Below are positions 8,476 through 25,278 of a stretch of DNA of 64,000 nucleotides, one piece after another. Where the stretch lies: contig NZ_PGVE01000004.1 of assembly GCF_002860255.1 (NCBI RefSeq), forward strand, positions 17,822 through 81,821. Reading direction: 5' to 3'. Each line of letters starts with the position of its first letter. Position 1 is the stretch's first letter. The notes under the pieces are model-generated. The model was not told the DNA's origin and searched no databases. It was given only the letters and a program-made list of their open reading frames with translations. Position numbers and translations under genes: made by a program. This DNA comes from Neobacillus cucumis (GTDB lineage: Bacteria; Bacillota; Bacilli; Bacillales; Cytobacillaceae).

Positions 8476-11400
8476 TTGCTGGACGTTAATAATTTTGAAT
8501 ATATGAAAATTGGTCTTGCTTCACCGGATAAAATCCGTTCATGGTCATTCGGAGAAGTGAAAAAGCCAGAAACCATTAACTATCGTACGTTAAAGCCTGA
8601 AAAAGACGGCTTATTCTGTGAGCGAATCTTCGGTCCAACAAAGGACTGGGAATGTCATTGCGGAAAATATAAGCGTGTCCGATACAAAGGCGTTGTTTGT
8701 GATCGCTGTGGTGTTGAAGTAACACGTGCAAAGGTACGTCGTGAACGTATGGGTCACATCGAATTAGCTGCACCTGTCTCACATATTTGGTATTTCAAAG
8801 GTATTCCAAGCCGAATGGGTCTTGTGTTAGATATGTCCCCTCGTGCATTAGAAGAAGTAATTTACTTTGCTTCTTATGTTGTGACAGAATCAGGTGATAC
8901 TCCGCTTGATAAAAAACATCTTTTATCTGAAAAAGAATATCGTGCCTATCGTGAAAAGTACGGAAACAAATTCCAAGCTGCCATGGGGGCAGAAGCGATT
9001 AAAAAACTTCTTTCTGATATTGATTTAAATAAAGAAGTAGACATCCTGAAGGAAGAACTTAAGACAGCACAAGGCCAGCGCCGTACTCGTGCGATTAAGC
9101 GCCTTGAAGTGTTGGAAGCTTTCCGTAATTCTGGTAATGAGCCATCTTGGATGATTCTTGATGTGCTACCAGTTATTCCACCGGAACTTCGTCCGATGGT
9201 TCAATTGGATGGCGGACGCTTTGCTACTTCTGATTTAAATGACCTTTATCGACGTGTTATTAACCGTAATAACCGCTTAAAGCGTTTATTGGATCTTGGT
9301 GCACCAAGCATTATCGTTCAAAACGAAAAGCGTATGCTTCAAGAAGCGGTCGATGCGTTAATTGATAACGGCCGACGCGGCAGACCTGTTACTGGTCCTG
9401 GTAACCGTCCGTTAAAATCTCTTTCTCATATGTTAAAAGGTAAACAAGGCCGTTTCCGTCAAAACTTGCTCGGTAAACGTGTTGACTATTCTGGCCGTTC
9501 CGTTATCGTTGTAGGTCCTAACCTAAAAATGTATCAATGTGGTCTTCCGAAAGAAATGGCACTTGAACTCTTTAAGCCATTTGTCATGAAGGAACTAGTT
9601 GAAAAAGGTTTAGCACACAACATTAAATCAGCAAAACGTAAAATCGAACGTGTATCACCAGATGTTTGGGATGTGCTCGAAGATGTAATTAAGGAGCACC
9701 CGGTATTACTTAACCGTGCCCCTACACTGCATAGATTAGGTATTCAGGCATTTGAACCAACCCTTGTTGAAGGACGGGCAATTCGTCTTCATCCACTTGT
9801 ATGTACAGCATACAATGCGGACTTCGACGGTGACCAAATGGCTGTTCACGTACCTTTATCATCTGAAGCTCAAGCTGAAGCTCGTCTATTGATGCTTGCT
9901 GCTCAAAATATCTTGAACCCTAAAGACGGTAAGCCAGTTGTTACGCCGTCACAGGACATGGTATTAGGTAACTATTACCTAACATTAGAGCGTGAAGGCA
10001 CAATTGGAGAAGGAATGGTCTTCAAAGATACAAGCGAAGCCATCCTTGCCTACCAAAACGGGTATGTACATTTCCATACACGTGTTGCTGTTCATGCGGG
10101 TTCATTGGGTAATGAAACGTTTACTGAAGAACAAAACAATAAGTTATTAATCACTACGGTTGGTAAGCTTATTTTTAATGAAATTCTTCCAAAGTCATTC
10201 CCATATATTAACGAACCAACAAGACATAATTTAGAAGTCGAAACACCTGCAAAGTATTTCGTTGAAAAAGGTGAAGACGTTAAAGCTAGAATTAAAGAAA
10301 TGCCTTTGATTGATCCGTTTAAAAAGAAAATCCTCGGAAATATCATTGCTGAGGTTTTCAAACGTTTCAAAATCACCGAAACTTCTAAAATGCTTGATCG
10401 CATGAAGGATTTAGGCTTTAAGCATTCAACTAAGGCTGGCTTAACAGTTGGTGTGGCAGATATTGTCGTACTTCCTGAGAAGTCGCAAATCCTTCATGAT
10501 GCACAAGATAAAGTAGATAACGTAATGAAACAATTCAGACGCGGTCTTATTACTGAGGATGAGCGTTATGACCGTGTTATTGCAATCTGGAGCGCAGCGA
10601 AAGACACCATTCAAGGAAAACTGATGAAGTCCTTGAATAAAACGAATCCAATCTTTATGATGAGTGATTCCGGTGCTCGTGGTAACGCCTCTAACTTTAC
10701 ACAGCTTGCTGGTATGCGTGGACTGATGGCCAACCCGGCTGGACGTATCATTGAATTACCAATTAAATCAAGTTTCCGTGAAGGATTAACGGTATTAGAG
10801 TACTTTATCTCGACTCACGGTGCTCGTAAAGGTCTTGCCGATACAGCCCTTAAAACAGCGGACTCTGGTTACTTAACACGTCGTCTAGTTGACGTTGCTC
10901 AAGATGTTATTGTTCGTGAAGACGATTGTGGAACCGACCGTGGTTTCTTAATCAGTGCCTTAAAAGATGGTACAGAAACCATCGAAGGTTTGGACGAACG
11001 TTTAATTGGACGCTATGCTCGTACGCCAATTAGACACCCTGAAACAAATGAAGTGCTCGTTCCTGAAAATGGCCTAATTACTGAGGACTTAGCAGAAATT
11101 ATCGTTGGTGCAGGAATTGAAGAAGTAAAAATTAGATCTGCCTTTACATGTAATACCCGTCATGGTGTATGTAAGAAATGTTATGGCCGCAACTTGGCAA
11201 CAGGTCAAGAGGTTGAAGTTGGTGAAGCGGTTGGTATTATTGCAGCCCAATCGATCGGTGAACCAGGAACACAGTTAACAATGCGTACATTCCATACTGG
11301 TGGGGTTGCCGGAGACGATATTACTCAAGGTTTACCGCGTATCCAGGAGATTTTTGAAGCGCGTAACCCTAAAGGTCAAGCTGTTATTTCTGAAATTGAA

Positions 11401-12075
11401 GGTGTTGTTGTAGGCATTAATGAAGGCCGTGACCGCCAGCATGAAATTGTGGTTCAAGGTGAGGTTGAATCTCGTACCTATAATGCTCCATATACTGCCC
11501 GCTTAAAGGTAGCGATCAATGATCGTGTTGAGCGTGGTCAAGAATTAACAGAAGGATCTATTGACCCTAAAGAATTAATCAAAGTAAAAGACGTTACTTC
11601 CGTACAAGAATACTTATTGCGTGAGGTTCAGAAGGTTTACCGTATGCAAGGGGTAGAAATTGGCGATAAGCACGTTGAGGTAATGGTCCGTCAAATGCTT
11701 CGTAAAATCCGCGTTAGCGATGCAGGGGAAACAGATGTACTTCCAGGTACGCTTCTTGATATTCATCAGTTTACTGATGCAAACGAGAGAGCATTACTTG
11801 AAGGGAAACTGCCTGCAACTGGCCGTCCAGTTTTACTTGGTATTACAAAAGCATCACTTGAAACAGATTCATTCTTGTCAGCAGCATCATTCCAAGAAAC
11901 AACAAGAGTTCTTACTGATGCCGCGATCAAAGGAAAACGTGACGAGTTACTCGGCTTGAAAGAAAATGTTATCATCGGTAAACTAGTTCCTGCTGGTACA
12001 GGAATGCAGCGCTACCGTAAAGCAGAGCCAGTACTGCGTGATACGACTTCCGAAGAAACTGTTACAATTGATTAA
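8476..12075 (+). CDS. rpoC: RNA polymerase beta-prime subunit
   Basis: A 1199-residue core subunit. The start is TTG 8476, with AGGGAGGT at 8461-8468, giving [16 protein letters not shown] as in B. subtilis. The N-terminal zinc finger (CHCG and CDRC), the catalytic [12 protein letters not shown] motif with three Mg-binding Asp, the bridge helix and trigger loop ([15 protein letters not shown]) and the second zinc site ([14 protein letters not shown]) are all present. A strong terminator follows. Confidence 0.98.
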   Translation: MLDVNNFEYMKIGLASPDKIRSWSFGEVKKPETINYRTLKPEKDGLFCERIFGPTKDWECHCGKYKRVRYKGVVCDRCGVEVTRAKVRRERMGHIELAAPVSHIWYFKGIPSRMGLVLDMSPRALEEVIYFASYVVTESGDTPLDKKHLLSEKEYRAYREKYGNKFQAAMGAEAIKKLLSDIDLNKEVDILKEELKTAQGQRRTRAIKRLEVLEAFRNSGNEPSWMILDVLPVIPPELRPMVQLDGGRFATSDLNDLYRRVINRNNRLKRLLDLGAPSIIVQNEKRMLQEAVDALIDNGRRGRPVTGPGNRPLKSLSHMLKGKQGRFRQNLLGKRVDYSGRSVIVVGPNLKMYQCGLPKEMALELFKPFVMKELVEKGLAHNIKSAKRKIERVSPDVWDVLEDVIKEHPVLLNRAPTLHRLGIQAFEPTLVEGRAIRLHPLVCTAYNADFDGDQMAVHVPLSSEAQAEARLLMLAAQNILNPKDGKPVVTPSQDMVLGNYYLTLEREGTIGEGMVFKDTSEAILAYQNGYVHFHTRVAVHAGSLGNETFTEEQNNKLLITTVGKLIFNEILPKSFPYINEPTRHNLEVETPAKYFVEKGEDVKARIKEMPLIDPFKKKILGNIIAEVFKRFKITETSKMLDRMKDLGFKHSTKAGLTVGVADIVVLPEKSQILHDAQDKVDNVMKQFRRGLITEDERYDRVIAIWSAAKDTIQGKLMKSLNKTNPIFMMSDSGARGNASNFTQLAGMRGLMANPAGRIIELPIKSSFREGLTVLEYFISTHGARKGLADTALKTADSGYLTRRLVDVAQDVIVREDDCGTDRGFLISALKDGTETIEGLDERLIGRYARTPIRHPETNEVLVPENGLITEDLAEIIVGAGIEEVKIRSAFTCNTRHGVCKKCYGRNLATGQEVEVGEAVGIIAAQSIGEPGTQLTMRTFHTGGVAGDDITQGLPRIQEIFEARNPKGQAVISEIEGVVVGINEGRDRQHEIVVQGEVESRTYNAPYTARLKVAINDRVERGQELTEGSIDPKELIKVKDVTSVQEYLLREVQKVYRMQGVEIGDKHVEVMVRQMLRKIRVSDAGETDVLPGTLLDIHQFTDANERALLEGKLPATGRPVLLGITKASLETDSFLSAASFQETTRVLTDAAIKGKRDELLGLKENVIIGKLVPAGTGMQRYRKAEPVLRDTTSEETVTID

Positions 12076-12083
12076 TTAAATTC

Positions 12084-12115
12084 ACGGTACCTGCTTTTGG
12101 CAGGTACCGTATTTT
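12084..12115 (+). terminator. Intrinsic terminator after rpoC
   Basis: A perfect 11-base stem (12084-12094 with 12100-12110) has a five-base loop and a short T tail. Confidence 0.9.
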
Positions 12116-12164
12116 AAGGGAAAACTTACTAAAAGCATGTTTGAATAAAAAATTTAAACATTAG

Positions 12165-12193
12165 TTGACATCTATTTTATAAGATGTTACTAT
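12165..12193 (+). promoter_or_regulatory. Sigma-A promoter for rplGB-rpsL-rpsG-fusA
   Basis: TTGACA (12165-12170), 17 bases and TACTAT (12188-12193) lie about 45 bases before rplGB. Confidence 0.8.
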
Positions 12194-12238
12194 ATCAAAG
12201 GTGCTCCTATTCAACGGATACTTTGGAGGATATGATTT

Positions 12239-12487
12239 ATGTCTTATGAAAAAGTATTAAAAGCACACAAGATTGTTATTGGTACTAAACAAACAGTGAA
12301 AGCACTGAAAGAAGGAAATGTTCAAGAACTTCTCGTTGCAAGCGACGCTGAAACAAAATTAACAGCGATTGTCGTTCAAGAAGCAAACTTGAAACAGATC
12401 CCTATCCAATATGTTGACTCGATGAAAAAGCTCGGAAGGTCATGTGGGATAGAAGTTGGCGCGGCAGCTGTTGCTATTATCCGTTAA
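12239..12487 (+). CDS. rplGB: L7Ae-family ribosomal protein (YbxF)
   Basis: An 82-residue protein of the L7Ae/L30e family, which binds kink-turn RNA. The [10 protein letters not shown] start and [15 protein letters not shown] end are typical. GGAGGA precedes the ATG. It opens the str operon before rpsL, as in B. subtilis. Its exact ribosomal role is less certain than that of its neighbours. Confidence 0.92.
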   Translation: MSYEKVLKAHKIVIGTKQTVKALKEGNVQELLVASDAETKLTAIVVQEANLKQIPIQYVDSMKKLGRSCGIEVGAAAVAIIR

Positions 12488-12571
12488 AAACTGTTTTTGT
12501 AGATAGAGGATCTGCAAGAACTTTGTTTTTGCAAAAAAATGAACCACCTGGATGTGTGGGCTTACAAATAA

Positions 12572-13012
<441 letters not shown>

Positions 13013-13053
13013 ATCACATTAAAATAGAAGCTTCATTGAAAGGAGGAAACAAA

Positions 13054-13524
13054 ATGCCACGTAAAGGTCCTGTAGCAAAAAGAGACGTGTTACCTGATCC
13101 GCTTTACAATTCAAAATTAGTTACACGTCTAATCAATAAAATGATGATCGATGGTAAAAGAGGTAAATCTCAAGAAATTCTTTATTCTGCGTTTGATACA
13201 ATTCGCGAACGCACTGGCAAAGAGCCGATGGAAACTTTTGATGCAGCTATGAAAAACATCATGCCTGTACTAGAAGTTAGAGCTCGTCGTGTAGGTGGTG
13301 CGAACTACCAAGTACCAGTTGAGGTGCGTCCTGATCGCCGTACAACTTTAGGTCTTCGTTGGTTAGTAAACTATGCGCGTCTTCGCGGTGAAAAAACGAT
13401 GGAAGAGCGTTTAGCGAACGAAATCATGGATGCAGCTAACAACACTGGTGCATCTGTAAAGAAACGTGAAGATACACACAAAATGGCAGAAGCAAACAAA
13501 GCGTTTGCTCACTATCGTTGGTAA
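13054..13524 (+). CDS. rpsG: Ribosomal protein S7
   Basis: A 156-residue protein that nucleates assembly of the 30S head and contacts E-site tRNA. The start [16 protein letters not shown] at ATG 13054 follows AAAGGAGG; a longer reading from 13036 would place the binding site inside the gene. In other bacteria S7 regulates the str operon; no such site was identified here. Confidence 0.97.
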   Translation: MPRKGPVAKRDVLPDPLYNSKLVTRLINKMMIDGKRGKSQEILYSAFDTIRERTGKEPMETFDAAMKNIMPVLEVRARRVGGANYQVPVEVRPDRRTTLGLRWLVNYARLRGEKTMEERLANEIMDAANNTGASVKKREDTHKMAEANKAFAHYRW

Positions 13525-13572
13525 TTTAACCTTCAATATAAAAACTTTCATACTAGGAAGGAGAAAGACCCA

Positions 13573-15654
13573 ATGGCAAGAGAGTTCTCCTTAGCAAACA
13601 CCCGTAATATCGGTATCATGGCTCACATCGATGCCGGTAAAACGACTACCACTGAGCGTGTCCTTTATTACACTGGTCGTATCCATAAGATTGGTGAAAC
13701 ACATGAAGGTGCATCTCAGATGGACTGGATGGAGCAGGAACAAGAACGCGGAATCACAATCACTTCCGCAGCAACAACAGCACAATGGAAAGGCCACCGT
13801 GTTAACATCATTGACACTCCAGGACACGTAGACTTCACAGTAGAAGTTGAACGTTCACTTCGTGTACTTGATGGTGCGGTTGCTGTACTTGATGCGCAGT
13901 CTGGTGTTGAACCTCAAACTGAAACAGTTTGGCGTCAAGCAACAACCTACGGTGTACCACGTGTTGTTTTCGTTAACAAGATGGATAAAATCGGAGCGGA
14001 CTTCCTATATTCTGTAGGAACCATTCATGACCGTCTTCAGGCGAATGCACACCCAATTCAACTTCCAATTGGTGCAGAAGACCAATTCGAAGCAATTATC
14101 GACCTTGTGGAAATGAATGCAGTATTCTACAGCAATGACTTAGGTACAGATATTGAAGTACGTGAAATTCCAGAAGAATTCCGTGCTCAAGCAGAAGAGT
14201 ACCATGAGAAATTAGTAGAAGCAGTTGCTGAGTTAGATGAAGAGTTAATGGAAAAATACCTTGGTGGAGAAGAAATCTCTAAAGAAGAGCTTAAAGCTGC
14301 AATTCGTAAAGGTACTGTTAACGTTGAATTCTACCCAGTAATCTGTGGATCAGCATTCAAAAATAAAGGTGTTCAGTTAATGTTAGATGCCGTTATTGAC
14401 TACCTTCCATCTCCACTAGATGTTCCTGCAATCAAAGGACATGCTGTTGATGATGAAGAAGATGTTATTGAACGTCATTCAAGCGATGAAGAGCCTTTCT
14501 CTGCTCTTGCATTTAAAGTTATGACTGACCCTTATGTCGGTAAATTAACATTCTTCCGCGTTTACTCTGGTACTTTAGAATCTGGATCATACGTTCAGAA
14601 CTCAACTAAAGGTAAGCGTGAGCGTATCGGACGTATTCTGCAAATGCACGCGAACAGCCGTCAGGAGATCTCTAAGGTTTATGCTGGTGACATCGCTGCT
14701 GCTGTAGGTTTGAAAGATACAACTACTGGTGATACTCTATGTGATGACAAAAATCCTGTTATCCTTGAGTCAATGCAATTCCCAGAGCCTGTAATCCAAC
14801 TTTCAGTTGAACCTAAGTCAAAAGCTGACCAGGACAAAATGACTACAGCTCTACAAAAACTTCAAGAAGAAGATCCAACATTCCGTGCACACACTGACCA
14901 GGAAACTGGACAAGTAATCATCGCTGGTATGGGTGAACTTCACCTAGATATCATCGTTGACCGTATGCGTCGTGAATTTAAAGTTGAAGCTAACGTTGGT
15001 GCACCTCAGGTTGCATACCGCGAAACTTTCCGTGCTTCTGCACAAGTTGAAGGTAAATTCGCACGTCAATCTGGTGGTCGTGGACAATATGGTCACGTTT
15101 GGATTGAGTTCTCACCTAACGAAGAAGGTAAAGGATTTGAATTCGAAAACGGTATCGTCGGTGGTGTAGTTCCTCGTGAATACATCCCTGCTGTTCAAGC
15201 TGGTCTAGAAGATGCACTTGATCGTGGTGTTCTAGCTGGATTCCCGTTAGTCGATGTTAAAGCTCGTCTATTTGACGGTTCTTACCATGATGTTGACTCA
15301 TCTGAGATGGCGTTTAAGATTGCTGCATCAATGGCACTTAAAAATGCTGCTTCTAAGTGTAGCCCGGTTATCCTTGAACCTATGATGAGGGTAGAAGTTG
15401 TAATACCTGAAGAGTATTTAGGGGATATCATGGGACAAATCACTGCACGTCGCGGCCGCGTTGAAGGTATGGAAGCACGTGGTAACGCCCAAGTAGTTCG
15501 TGCGATGGTTCCACTTTCAGAGATGTTTGGTTATGCAACTGCACTTCGTTCAAGCACTCAAGGTCGTGGAGTATTCTCTATGCACTTCGATCACTACGAA
15601 GAAGTTCCAAAATCAGTTTCTGAAGAAATAATCAAAAAAAATAAAGGTGAATAA
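13573..15654 (+). CDS. fusA: Elongation factor G
   Basis: A 693-residue translocase GTPase. G1 (AHIDAGKT), G3 (DTPGHVDF) and G4 (NKMD) motifs are intact, followed by domain II and domains III-V that mimic tRNA. AGGAAGGAG precedes the ATG. It sits between rpsG and tuf. The gap to tuf contains a long imperfect hairpin near 15700-15740 with no T-run. Confidence 0.98.
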   Translation: MAREFSLANTRNIGIMAHIDAGKTTTTERVLYYTGRIHKIGETHEGASQMDWMEQEQERGITITSAATTAQWKGHRVNIIDTPGHVDFTVEVERSLRVLDGAVAVLDAQSGVEPQTETVWRQATTYGVPRVVFVNKMDKIGADFLYSVGTIHDRLQANAHPIQLPIGAEDQFEAIIDLVEMNAVFYSNDLGTDIEVREIPEEFRAQAEEYHEKLVEAVAELDEELMEKYLGGEEISKEELKAAIRKGTVNVEFYPVICGSAFKNKGVQLMLDAVIDYLPSPLDVPAIKGHAVDDEEDVIERHSSDEEPFSALAFKVMTDPYVGKLTFFRVYSGTLESGSYVQNSTKGKRERIGRILQMHANSRQEISKVYAGDIAAAVGLKDTTTGDTLCDDKNPVILESMQFPEPVIQLSVEPKSKADQDKMTTALQKLQEEDPTFRAHTDQETGQVIIAGMGELHLDIIVDRMRREFKVEANVGAPQVAYRETFRASAQVEGKFARQSGGRGQYGHVWIEFSPNEEGKGFEFENGIVGGVVPREYIPAVQAGLEDALDRGVLAGFPLVDVKARLFDGSYHDVDSSEMAFKIAASMALKNAASKCSPVILEPMMRVEVVIPEEYLGDIMGQITARRGRVEGMEARGNAQVVRAMVPLSEMFGYATALRSSTQGRGVFSMHFDHYEEVPKSVSEEIIKKNKGE

Positions 15655-15784
15655 TTGATTTTCACCTTCGTATAAAGTATAACTACTTATGTAAGAATAG
15701 AGACTGTGAAATATGGATAACTATATTCGCAGTTTCTATCTAATATACTTATAACTTTTATAATCCAAAGGAGGATTTTCCAAA

Positions 15785-16972
15785 ATGGCAAAAGCTAAAT
15801 TCGACCGTTCAAAGCCACACGTTAACATTGGTACAATCGGACACGTTGACCATGGTAAAACTACTTTAACAGCTGCAATCACTTCTGTTCTTGCTAAGCA
15901 AGGTAAAGCAGAAGCTCGTGCATACGATCAAATCGACGGTGCTCCAGAAGAAAGAGAACGTGGTATCACAATCTCTACTGCACACGTTGAGTATGAAACT
16001 GATGCACGTCACTATGCACACGTTGACTGCCCAGGACACGCTGACTATGTTAAAAACATGATCACTGGTGCTGCTCAAATGGATGGCGGTATCCTAGTTG
16101 TATCTGCAACTGATGGTCCAATGCCACAAACTCGTGAGCATATCCTTCTTTCTCGTCAGGTAGGCGTACCTTACCTTGTTGTATTCATGAACAAGTGTGA
16201 TATGGTTGATGACGAAGAATTACTTGAGTTAGTTGAAATGGAAATCCGTGACCTATTATCTGAATATGAATTCCCTGGCGATGACACTCCAGTTATCAAA
16301 GGTTCAGCTCTTAAAGCCCTAGAAGGCGACGCAGCTTGGGAAGAAAAAGTTATTGAATTAATGAATGCTGTTGATGAGTTCATTCCAACTCCAACTCGTG
16401 ATACTGACAAACCTTTCATGATGCCAGTTGAGGATGTATTCTCAATCACTGGTCGTGGAACAGTTGCTACAGGACGTGTTGAGCGTGGTGTAGTTAAAGT
16501 TGGTGACGTAATTGAAATCGTTGGTTTCACTGAAGAACCAAAATCTACAACTGTAACAGGTGTAGAAATGTTCCGTAAGCTTCTTGACTATGCTGAAGCT
16601 GGTGACAACATTGGTGCCCTTCTTCGTGGTGTAGCTCGTGAAGAAATCGAGCGTGGACAAGTTTTGGCTAAGCCAAAATCAATCACTCCACACACAAAGT
16701 TCAAAGCACAAGTTTACGTTTTATCTAAAGAAGAAGGTGGACGTCATACTCCATTCTTCTCAAACTACCGTCCACAATTCTATTTCCGTACTTCTGATAT
16801 CACTGGTGTTGTTAACCTTCCAGAAGGCACTGAAATGGTTATGCCTGGCGACCACATCGAAATGGATGTTGAGCTAATCGCTCCAGTTGCGATCGAAGAA
16901 GGAACTAAGTTCTCTATTCGTGAAGGCGGACGTACAGTTGGTTCAGGTTCAATCACAACTATCGTTGAGTAA
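15785..16972 (+). CDS. tuf: Elongation factor Tu
   Basis: A 395-residue GTPase that brings aminoacyl-tRNA to the ribosome. G1 GHVDHGKT, G3 DCPGHADY and G4 NKCD are present. AAAGGAGG lies before the ATG. The codon choice is strongly biased, as expected for one of the most abundant proteins. A strong terminator ends the str operon. Confidence 0.98.
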   Translation: MAKAKFDRSKPHVNIGTIGHVDHGKTTLTAAITSVLAKQGKAEARAYDQIDGAPEERERGITISTAHVEYETDARHYAHVDCPGHADYVKNMITGAAQMDGGILVVSATDGPMPQTREHILLSRQVGVPYLVVFMNKCDMVDDEELLELVEMEIRDLLSEYEFPGDDTPVIKGSALKALEGDAAWEEKVIELMNAVDEFIPTPTRDTDKPFMMPVEDVFSITGRGTVATGRVERGVVKVGDVIEIVGFTEEPKSTTVTGVEMFRKLLDYAEAGDNIGALLRGVAREEIERGQVLAKPKSITPHTKFKAQVYVLSKEEGGRHTPFFSNYRPQFYFRTSDITGVVNLPEGTEMVMPGDHIEMDVELIAPVAIEEGTKFSIREGGRTVGSGSITTIVE

Positions 16973-16986
16973 TTAATATAAGAAGA

Positions 16987-17018
16987 AGCAGATGGGTGAC
17001 GATCCATCTGCTTTTTTT
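16987..17018 (+). terminator. Intrinsic terminator after tuf
   Basis: AGCAGATGG (16987-16995) pairs with CCATCTGCT (17004-17012), with seven T at 17012-17018. Confidence 0.92.
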
Positions 17019-17085
17019 ATTATTGTCAAAATACAAAATCACAAATTAACACGACTGAAAAGTCATTTCTTATACTACAACCTGG

Positions 17086-17244
17086 GCGAAGAAACTCCTG
17101 GTGTCTATGAAGGTGATTTCATTTACCGAAACTGGTAAAAGAAAACTCTATATGGCCATGAAAGGTCACTTTATTTTACTGTAACCATGCAAAGAAGACT
17201 CGCCAAGTCCATGAAATGCTCTGTCATATACCGAATAACCATAG
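17086..17244. repeat. Degenerate tandem repeat, about 52-base unit, three copies
   Basis: The gap between tuf and rpsJ (17019-17677) has no gene. Three diverged units can be lined up: ACTC at 17094, 17145 and 17198; ATGAA at 17107, 17158 and 17211; an A/T-rich stretch followed by ACCG or ACTG near 17125, 17178 and 17230. Unit spacing is 51 and 53 bases. A weak fourth copy may start near 17260. Nothing else was seen in 17245-17500. Confidence 0.55.
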
Positions 17245-17513
17245 AGTGAACTACACCAGTCAAAGAAATATTCACATCCACTCCATCCTCGGATCTATCA
17301 ACAATCAAACTCATAAAAACCCCTCCATCCTTATATATAAACCGTGTTTCTTCTATAATACTAGTTAGACAATTTAGAATATAAATAACAACTTTACAAG
17401 TAAATTAGGAGATTTTTGGAGATTAACAATAAATGTTGAAAAAGAGATTAACAGCCGCTATAATAGGAAAAGTGTTCAAGACAGAAAGCATAAAGAAAAA
17501 TTCATAATAAATG

Positions 17514-17542
17514 TTGCGTTTGCTTTATGTTTTATGTATAAT
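17514..17542 (+). promoter_or_regulatory. Promoter for the S10-spc-alpha cluster
   Basis: TATAAT (17537-17542) is consensus; TTGCGT (17514-17519) is a weak -35 at 17 bases. The leader that follows contains a hairpin, with CACACCCGGC near 17588 pairing with the GAGTGTGTG stretch near 17610. Its function is unknown. Confidence 0.65.
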
Positions 17543-17656
17543 AGACAATGTTGGTCTTTGACTGCGATGATGTGGAAGGTTGCTGACACACCCGGCCGCT
17601 TTGCCATGGCGAGTGTGTGGGAAATTTTCACTGAGAAATGTCTATTTTGAAAATAG

Positions 17657-17986
<330 letters not shown>

Positions 17987-18024
17987 TCTAATAAACAATT
18001 ATAAAACTAGGAGGTGTGACTTAC

Positions 18025-18651
18025 ATGACCAAAGGAATCTTAGGAAGAAAAATTGGTATGACTCAAGTATTTGCAGAAAACGGAAACTTAATTCCAGTAA
18101 CTGTTGTTGAGGTAGCTCCAAACGTTGTTCTTCAAAAGAAATCAGTTGATAGCGATGGTTACGTTGCTGTTCAAGTTGGTTTTGAAGACAAGCGTGAAAA
18201 GTTAGCTAACAAACCTGAAAAAGGACATGTTGCCAAAGCAAATACTGCTCCTAAGCGCTTCATTCGTGAATTCCGCGGAGATGACTTAGCAGCATATGAG
18301 GTTGGTCAAGAAGTCAAAGTTGATATTTTCGCTGCAGGCGATATCGTAGATGTAACAGGAATCTCAAAGGGTAAAGGTTTCCAAGGTGTTATCAAACGCC
18401 ACGGACAATCACGCGGCCCAATGGCCCACGGTTCACGTTATCATCGTCGTCCTGGTTCAATGGGACCTGTTGCTCCAAACCGTGTATTCAAAGGTAAAAA
18501 GTTAGCAGGACGCATGGGCGGAGAGCAAGTTACTGTTCAAAACCTTGAAATCGTTAAGGTTGACACAGAGCGCAATCTACTATTGATCAAAGGTAACGTA
18601 CCAGGTGCTAAAAAAGCATTATTAAAAATTAAAGGTGCGGTTAAAGCATAA
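18025..18651 (+). CDS. rplC: Ribosomal protein L3
   Basis: A 208-residue protein that reaches towards the peptidyl transferase centre. The loop with [13 protein letters not shown] carries the residue methylated in some bacteria. ATG 18025 lies 11 bases after AGGAGGTG; GTG 18016 overlaps the binding site and is rejected. Confidence 0.96.
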   Translation: MTKGILGRKIGMTQVFAENGNLIPVTVVEVAPNVVLQKKSVDSDGYVAVQVGFEDKREKLANKPEKGHVAKANTAPKRFIREFRGDDLAAYEVGQEVKVDIFAAGDIVDVTGISKGKGFQGVIKRHGQSRGPMAHGSRYHRRPGSMGPVAPNRVFKGKKLAGRMGGEQVTVQNLEIVKVDTERNLLLIKGNVPGAKKALLKIKGAVKA

Positions 18652-18681
18652 GTCACTTTGTAAGAAAGGAGGAACAAAGGA

Positions 18682-19305
18682 ATGCCTAAAGTAGCATTAT
18701 TAAACCAAAACGGTTCACAAGTTGGAGATATCGAACTTAACGATACAGTTTTTGGTATTGAGCCTAACCAACACGTATTATTTGAAGCAATTGTTATGCA
18801 AAGAGCTTCTTTACGTCAAGGAACTCATAAAACAAAAGTTCGTTCAGAAGTAGCAGGCGGTGGCCGTAAGCCATGGCGCCAAAAAGGAACAGGCCGTGCT
18901 CGTCAAGGGTCTATCCGTTCACCACAATGGCGCGGAGGTGGTACTGTATTTGGTCCAACACCACGCAGCTATAGCTATAAATTACCTAAAAAAGTTCGCC
19001 GTTTAGCGATCAAATCTGCACTTTCATCAAAAGTGTTAGAAGAAAACATTTTAGTACTTGAAAGCTTAGCTTTCGATGCACCAAAAACAAAAGAATTCAA
19101 ATCAGTATTAGGTGGCCTTTCTGTTGAGAAGAAAGCTCTAATCGTTACTGCTGATCTAGATGAGAACGTAGCATTATCTGCACGTAACATCCCTGGTGTA
19201 ACAGTTGTAACAGCTGATGGAATCAACGTATTAGACGTTGTAAATCATGATAAGTTAATCATGACTAAAGCAGCGGTTGAAAAAGTAGAGGAGGTGCTTG
19301 CATAA
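18682..19305 (+). CDS. rplD: Ribosomal protein L4
   Basis: A 207-residue protein that lines the exit tunnel with an extended loop (about residues 45-95, rich in basic and Gly residues, including [15 protein letters not shown]). In E. coli L4 also represses the S10 operon; that has not been shown for Bacillus. Its stop overlaps the rplW start by one base. Confidence 0.97.
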   Translation: MPKVALLNQNGSQVGDIELNDTVFGIEPNQHVLFEAIVMQRASLRQGTHKTKVRSEVAGGGRKPWRQKGTGRARQGSIRSPQWRGGGTVFGPTPRSYSYKLPKKVRRLAIKSALSSKVLEENILVLESLAFDAPKTKEFKSVLGGLSVEKKALIVTADLDENVALSARNIPGVTVVTADGINVLDVVNHDKLIMTKAAVEKVEEVLA

Positions 19306-19589
19306 TGGATGCACGCGATATCATTAAGCGCCCCGTTATCACTGAGCGGTCTACTGACCTAATGTCTGAAAAGAAATATACGTTTGAAGTGGATGTTAGA
19401 GCTAACAAAACACAAGTTAAAGATGCGATTGAAGAAATCTTTGGCGTAGATGTTGAGAAAGTTAACATCATGAACTATAAAGGTAAGTTCAAGCGTATGG
19501 GTAAATTCGGCGGTTACACAAACAAGCGTCGTAAAGCAATCGTAAAATTAACTGCTGATAGCAAAGAAATCGAAATCTTTGAAGCATAA
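19305..19589 (+). CDS. rplW: Ribosomal protein L23
   Basis: A 94-residue protein at the tunnel exit, the docking site for trigger factor and SRP. The [17 protein letters not shown] start is characteristic. The ATG overlaps the rplD stop (TAATG), so translation is likely coupled; AGGAGG lies within the end of rplD. Confidence 0.97.
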   Translation: MDARDIIKRPVITERSTDLMSEKKYTFEVDVRANKTQVKDAIEEIFGVDVEKVNIMNYKGKFKRMGKFGGYTNKRRKAIVKLTADSKEIEIFEA

Positions 19590-19618
19590 GAACCTATCAA
19601 GAAGAGGAGGGAAATTAA

Positions 19619-20449
<831 letters not shown>

Positions 20450-20509
20450 CGGGACTAGAGCTACGGTTCATAGTAGAGCCGTAGAACAGTCACGAAGGGA
20501 GGTTCCTTC

Positions 20510-21147
<638 letters not shown>

Positions 21148-21150
21148 GCT

Positions 21151-22434
<1,284 letters not shown>

Positions 22435-22442
22435 TTACCTGA

Positions 22443-22721
<279 letters not shown>

Positions 22722-22733
22722 TTGTTCGGATAA

Positions 22734-23129
<396 letters not shown>

Positions 23130-23165
23130 TTTTAAAATCAATTGCCTTTAAGGAGGTGCTAAATG

Positions 23166-23474
23166 ATGCATGTAAAAAAAGGTGATAAAGTAAGAGTCAT
23201 CTCTGGTAAGGATAAAGGCAAAACAGGTGTGATCCTAGCTGCTTATCCAAAAGAAAGCCGTGTATTGGTTGAAGGTGTTAACATTGTGAAAAAACACTCT
23301 AAGCCTTCTCAAGTGAACCCACAAGGCGGAATTATCAGCTTTGAGGCTCCTATCCATGTATCAAACGTAATGCCTATCGATCCTAAAACTGGTAACCCAA
23401 CTCGTGTAGGTTACAAAACGGTTGATGGTAAGAAAGTACGCGTAGCAAAATCCGGTGAAGTATTAGATAAATAG
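23166..23474 (+). CDS. rplX: Ribosomal protein L24
   Basis: A 102-residue KOW-domain assembly initiator of the 50S subunit ([21 protein letters not shown]). Two ATG codons are adjacent at 23163 and 23166; the second has better spacing to AAGGAGG and matches the B. subtilis N-terminus. Confidence 0.95.
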   Translation: MHVKKGDKVRVISGKDKGKTGVILAAYPKESRVLVEGVNIVKKHSKPSQVNPQGGIISFEAPIHVSNVMPIDPKTGNPTRVGYKTVDGKKVRVAKSGEVLDK

Positions 23475-23500
23475 TTTAAAAAAGAAGGGAGGTACAATGA

Positions 23501-24040
23501 ATGAACCGCCTAAAAGAAAAGTTTATTAAAGATGTAACACCTGCTCTAATGAGCAAGTTCAACTATAAATCAATTATGGAAGTTCCAAAAATTGAAAAGA
23601 TCGTAATCAACATGGGTGTTGGTGACGCAGTTGCAAATGCAAAAGCACTTGACAATGCTGTTGAGGAGTTAACAACTATTACTGGTCAAAAACCAGTTGT
23701 AACTCGCGCGAAAAAATCTATCGCTGGTTTCCGTCTTCGTGAAGGTATGCCAATCGGTGCAAAGGTAACACTTCGCGGTGAGCGCATGTACGAATTCTTG
23801 GATAAATTAGTTTCCGTTTCTTTACCTCGTGTACGTGACTTCCGTGGGGTTTCTAAAAAAGCCTTTGATGGTCGCGGTAACTACACTTTAGGTATCAAAG
23901 AACAATTAATCTTCCCTGAAATTGATTATGATAAAGTAAGCAAAGTTCGTGGTATGGATATCGTTATCGTAACGACTGCAAACACTGATGAAGAATCACG
24001 TGAACTTTTAACTCAATTTGGAATGCCATTCCAAAAGTAA
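23501..24040 (+). CDS. rplE: Ribosomal protein L5
   Basis: A 179-residue protein that binds 5S rRNA and contacts P-site t[31 protein letters not shown] and [18 protein letters not shown] are family segments. GGGAGG lies before the ATG. Confidence 0.98.
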   Translation: MNRLKEKFIKDVTPALMSKFNYKSIMEVPKIEKIVINMGVGDAVANAKALDNAVEELTTITGQKPVVTRAKKSIAGFRLREGMPIGAKVTLRGERMYEFLDKLVSVSLPRVRDFRGVSKKAFDGRGNYTLGIKEQLIFPEIDYDKVSKVRGMDIVIVTTANTDEESRELLTQFGMPFQK

Positions 24041-24250
<210 letters not shown>

Positions 24251-24279
24251 AACTAGAAGTTGGGAAGGAGGTAAAAATA

Positions 24280-24678
24280 ATGGTCATGACAGATCCAATT
24301 GCTGATATGCTTACTCGCATTCGTAATGCGAACATGGTACGTCACGAAAAATTAGAAGTGCCTGCTTCTAATGTAAAGAAAGAAATCGCTGAGATCTTAA
24401 AGCGCGAAGGTTTCGTACGTGACGTTGAGTTTATCGAAGACAACAAACAAGGGATTATCCGTATCTTCTTAAAGTACGGTGCAAATAACGAACGTGTTAT
24501 TACTGGTCTTAAGCGCATAAGCAAGCCTGGTCTTCGAGTTTACGCTAAATCAAATGAGGTACCACGTGTACTTAACGGTCTTGGTATCGCATTAGTTTCA
24601 ACATCTACTGGTGTTATTACTGATAAAGAAGCTCGTGCAAAACAAATCGGCGGCGAAGTATTAGCTTACGTTTGGTAA
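24280..24678 (+). CDS. rpsH: Ribosomal protein S8
   Basis: A 132-residue primary binder of the central domain of 16S r[16 protein letters not shown] at the start and the [13 protein letters not shown] segment are typical. In E. coli S8 regulates the spc operon by binding the rplE region; no such site was examined here. AAGGAGG precedes the ATG. Confidence 0.97.
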   Translation: MVMTDPIADMLTRIRNANMVRHEKLEVPASNVKKEIAEILKREGFVRDVEFIEDNKQGIIRIFLKYGANNERVITGLKRISKPGLRVYAKSNEVPRVLNGLGIALVSTSTGVITDKEARAKQIGGEVLAYVW

Positions 24679-24709
24679 TCGAGTTTTTGAATGAATGGAG
24701 GTGCACTAA

Positions 24710-25246
24710 ATGTCTCGCGTAGGAAAAAAACCAATCGAAATTCCAGCAGGAGTTACGGTTACATTAAACAACAATACTGTGACTGTTAAGGGACCTAAAG
24801 GCGAACTAACTCGTACTTTTAATCCTGATATCACAATTAACGTAGAAGAAAACATTGTAACAATCACTCGTCCATCTGACGTGAAAGAACACCGCGCATT
24901 GCACGGTACAACTCGTGCGGTAATCGCAAACATGGTTGAAGGTGTTTCCACTGGCTTCACTAGAGGCTTAGAGCTAATCGGGGGTGGATACCGTGCACAA
25001 AAGCAAGGTAACAAGCTTGTATTAAACGTTGGTTACTCTCATCCAGTTGAAATCGAACCTGAAGCTGGCCTTGAAATTGAAGTGCCTGCCAATACAAAGA
25101 TCATTGTAAAAGGTACTGACAAGGAACGTGTTGGTGCATTAGCAGCCAATATCCGTCAAGTTCGTCCTCCAGAGCCTTATAAAGGTAAAGGAATCCGTTA
25201 CGAAGGTGAATTTGTACGTCGTAAAGAAGGTAAAACTGGTAAGTAA
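24710..25246 (+). CDS. rplF: Ribosomal protein L6
   Basis: A 178-residue protein with two similar domains near the sarcin-ricin loop. The C-terminal [16 protein letters not shown] segment is diagnostic. ATGGAGGTG precedes the ATG. Confidence 0.98.
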   Translation: MSRVGKKPIEIPAGVTVTLNNNTVTVKGPKGELTRTFNPDITINVEENIVTITRPSDVKEHRALHGTTRAVIANMVEGVSTGFTRGLELIGGGYRAQKQGNKLVLNVGYSHPVEIEPEAGLEIEVPANTKIIVKGTDKERVGALAANIRQVRPPEPYKGKGIRYEGEFVRRKEGKTGK

Positions 25247-25278
25247 TGCCGCATAAGTAAACGAAAGGAGTGACCTAA

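Noticed and set aside
13591..16660. Long minus-strand frames over fusA and tuf
   Set aside because: They arise from the strong codon bias of these genes; no family motifs or binding sites.
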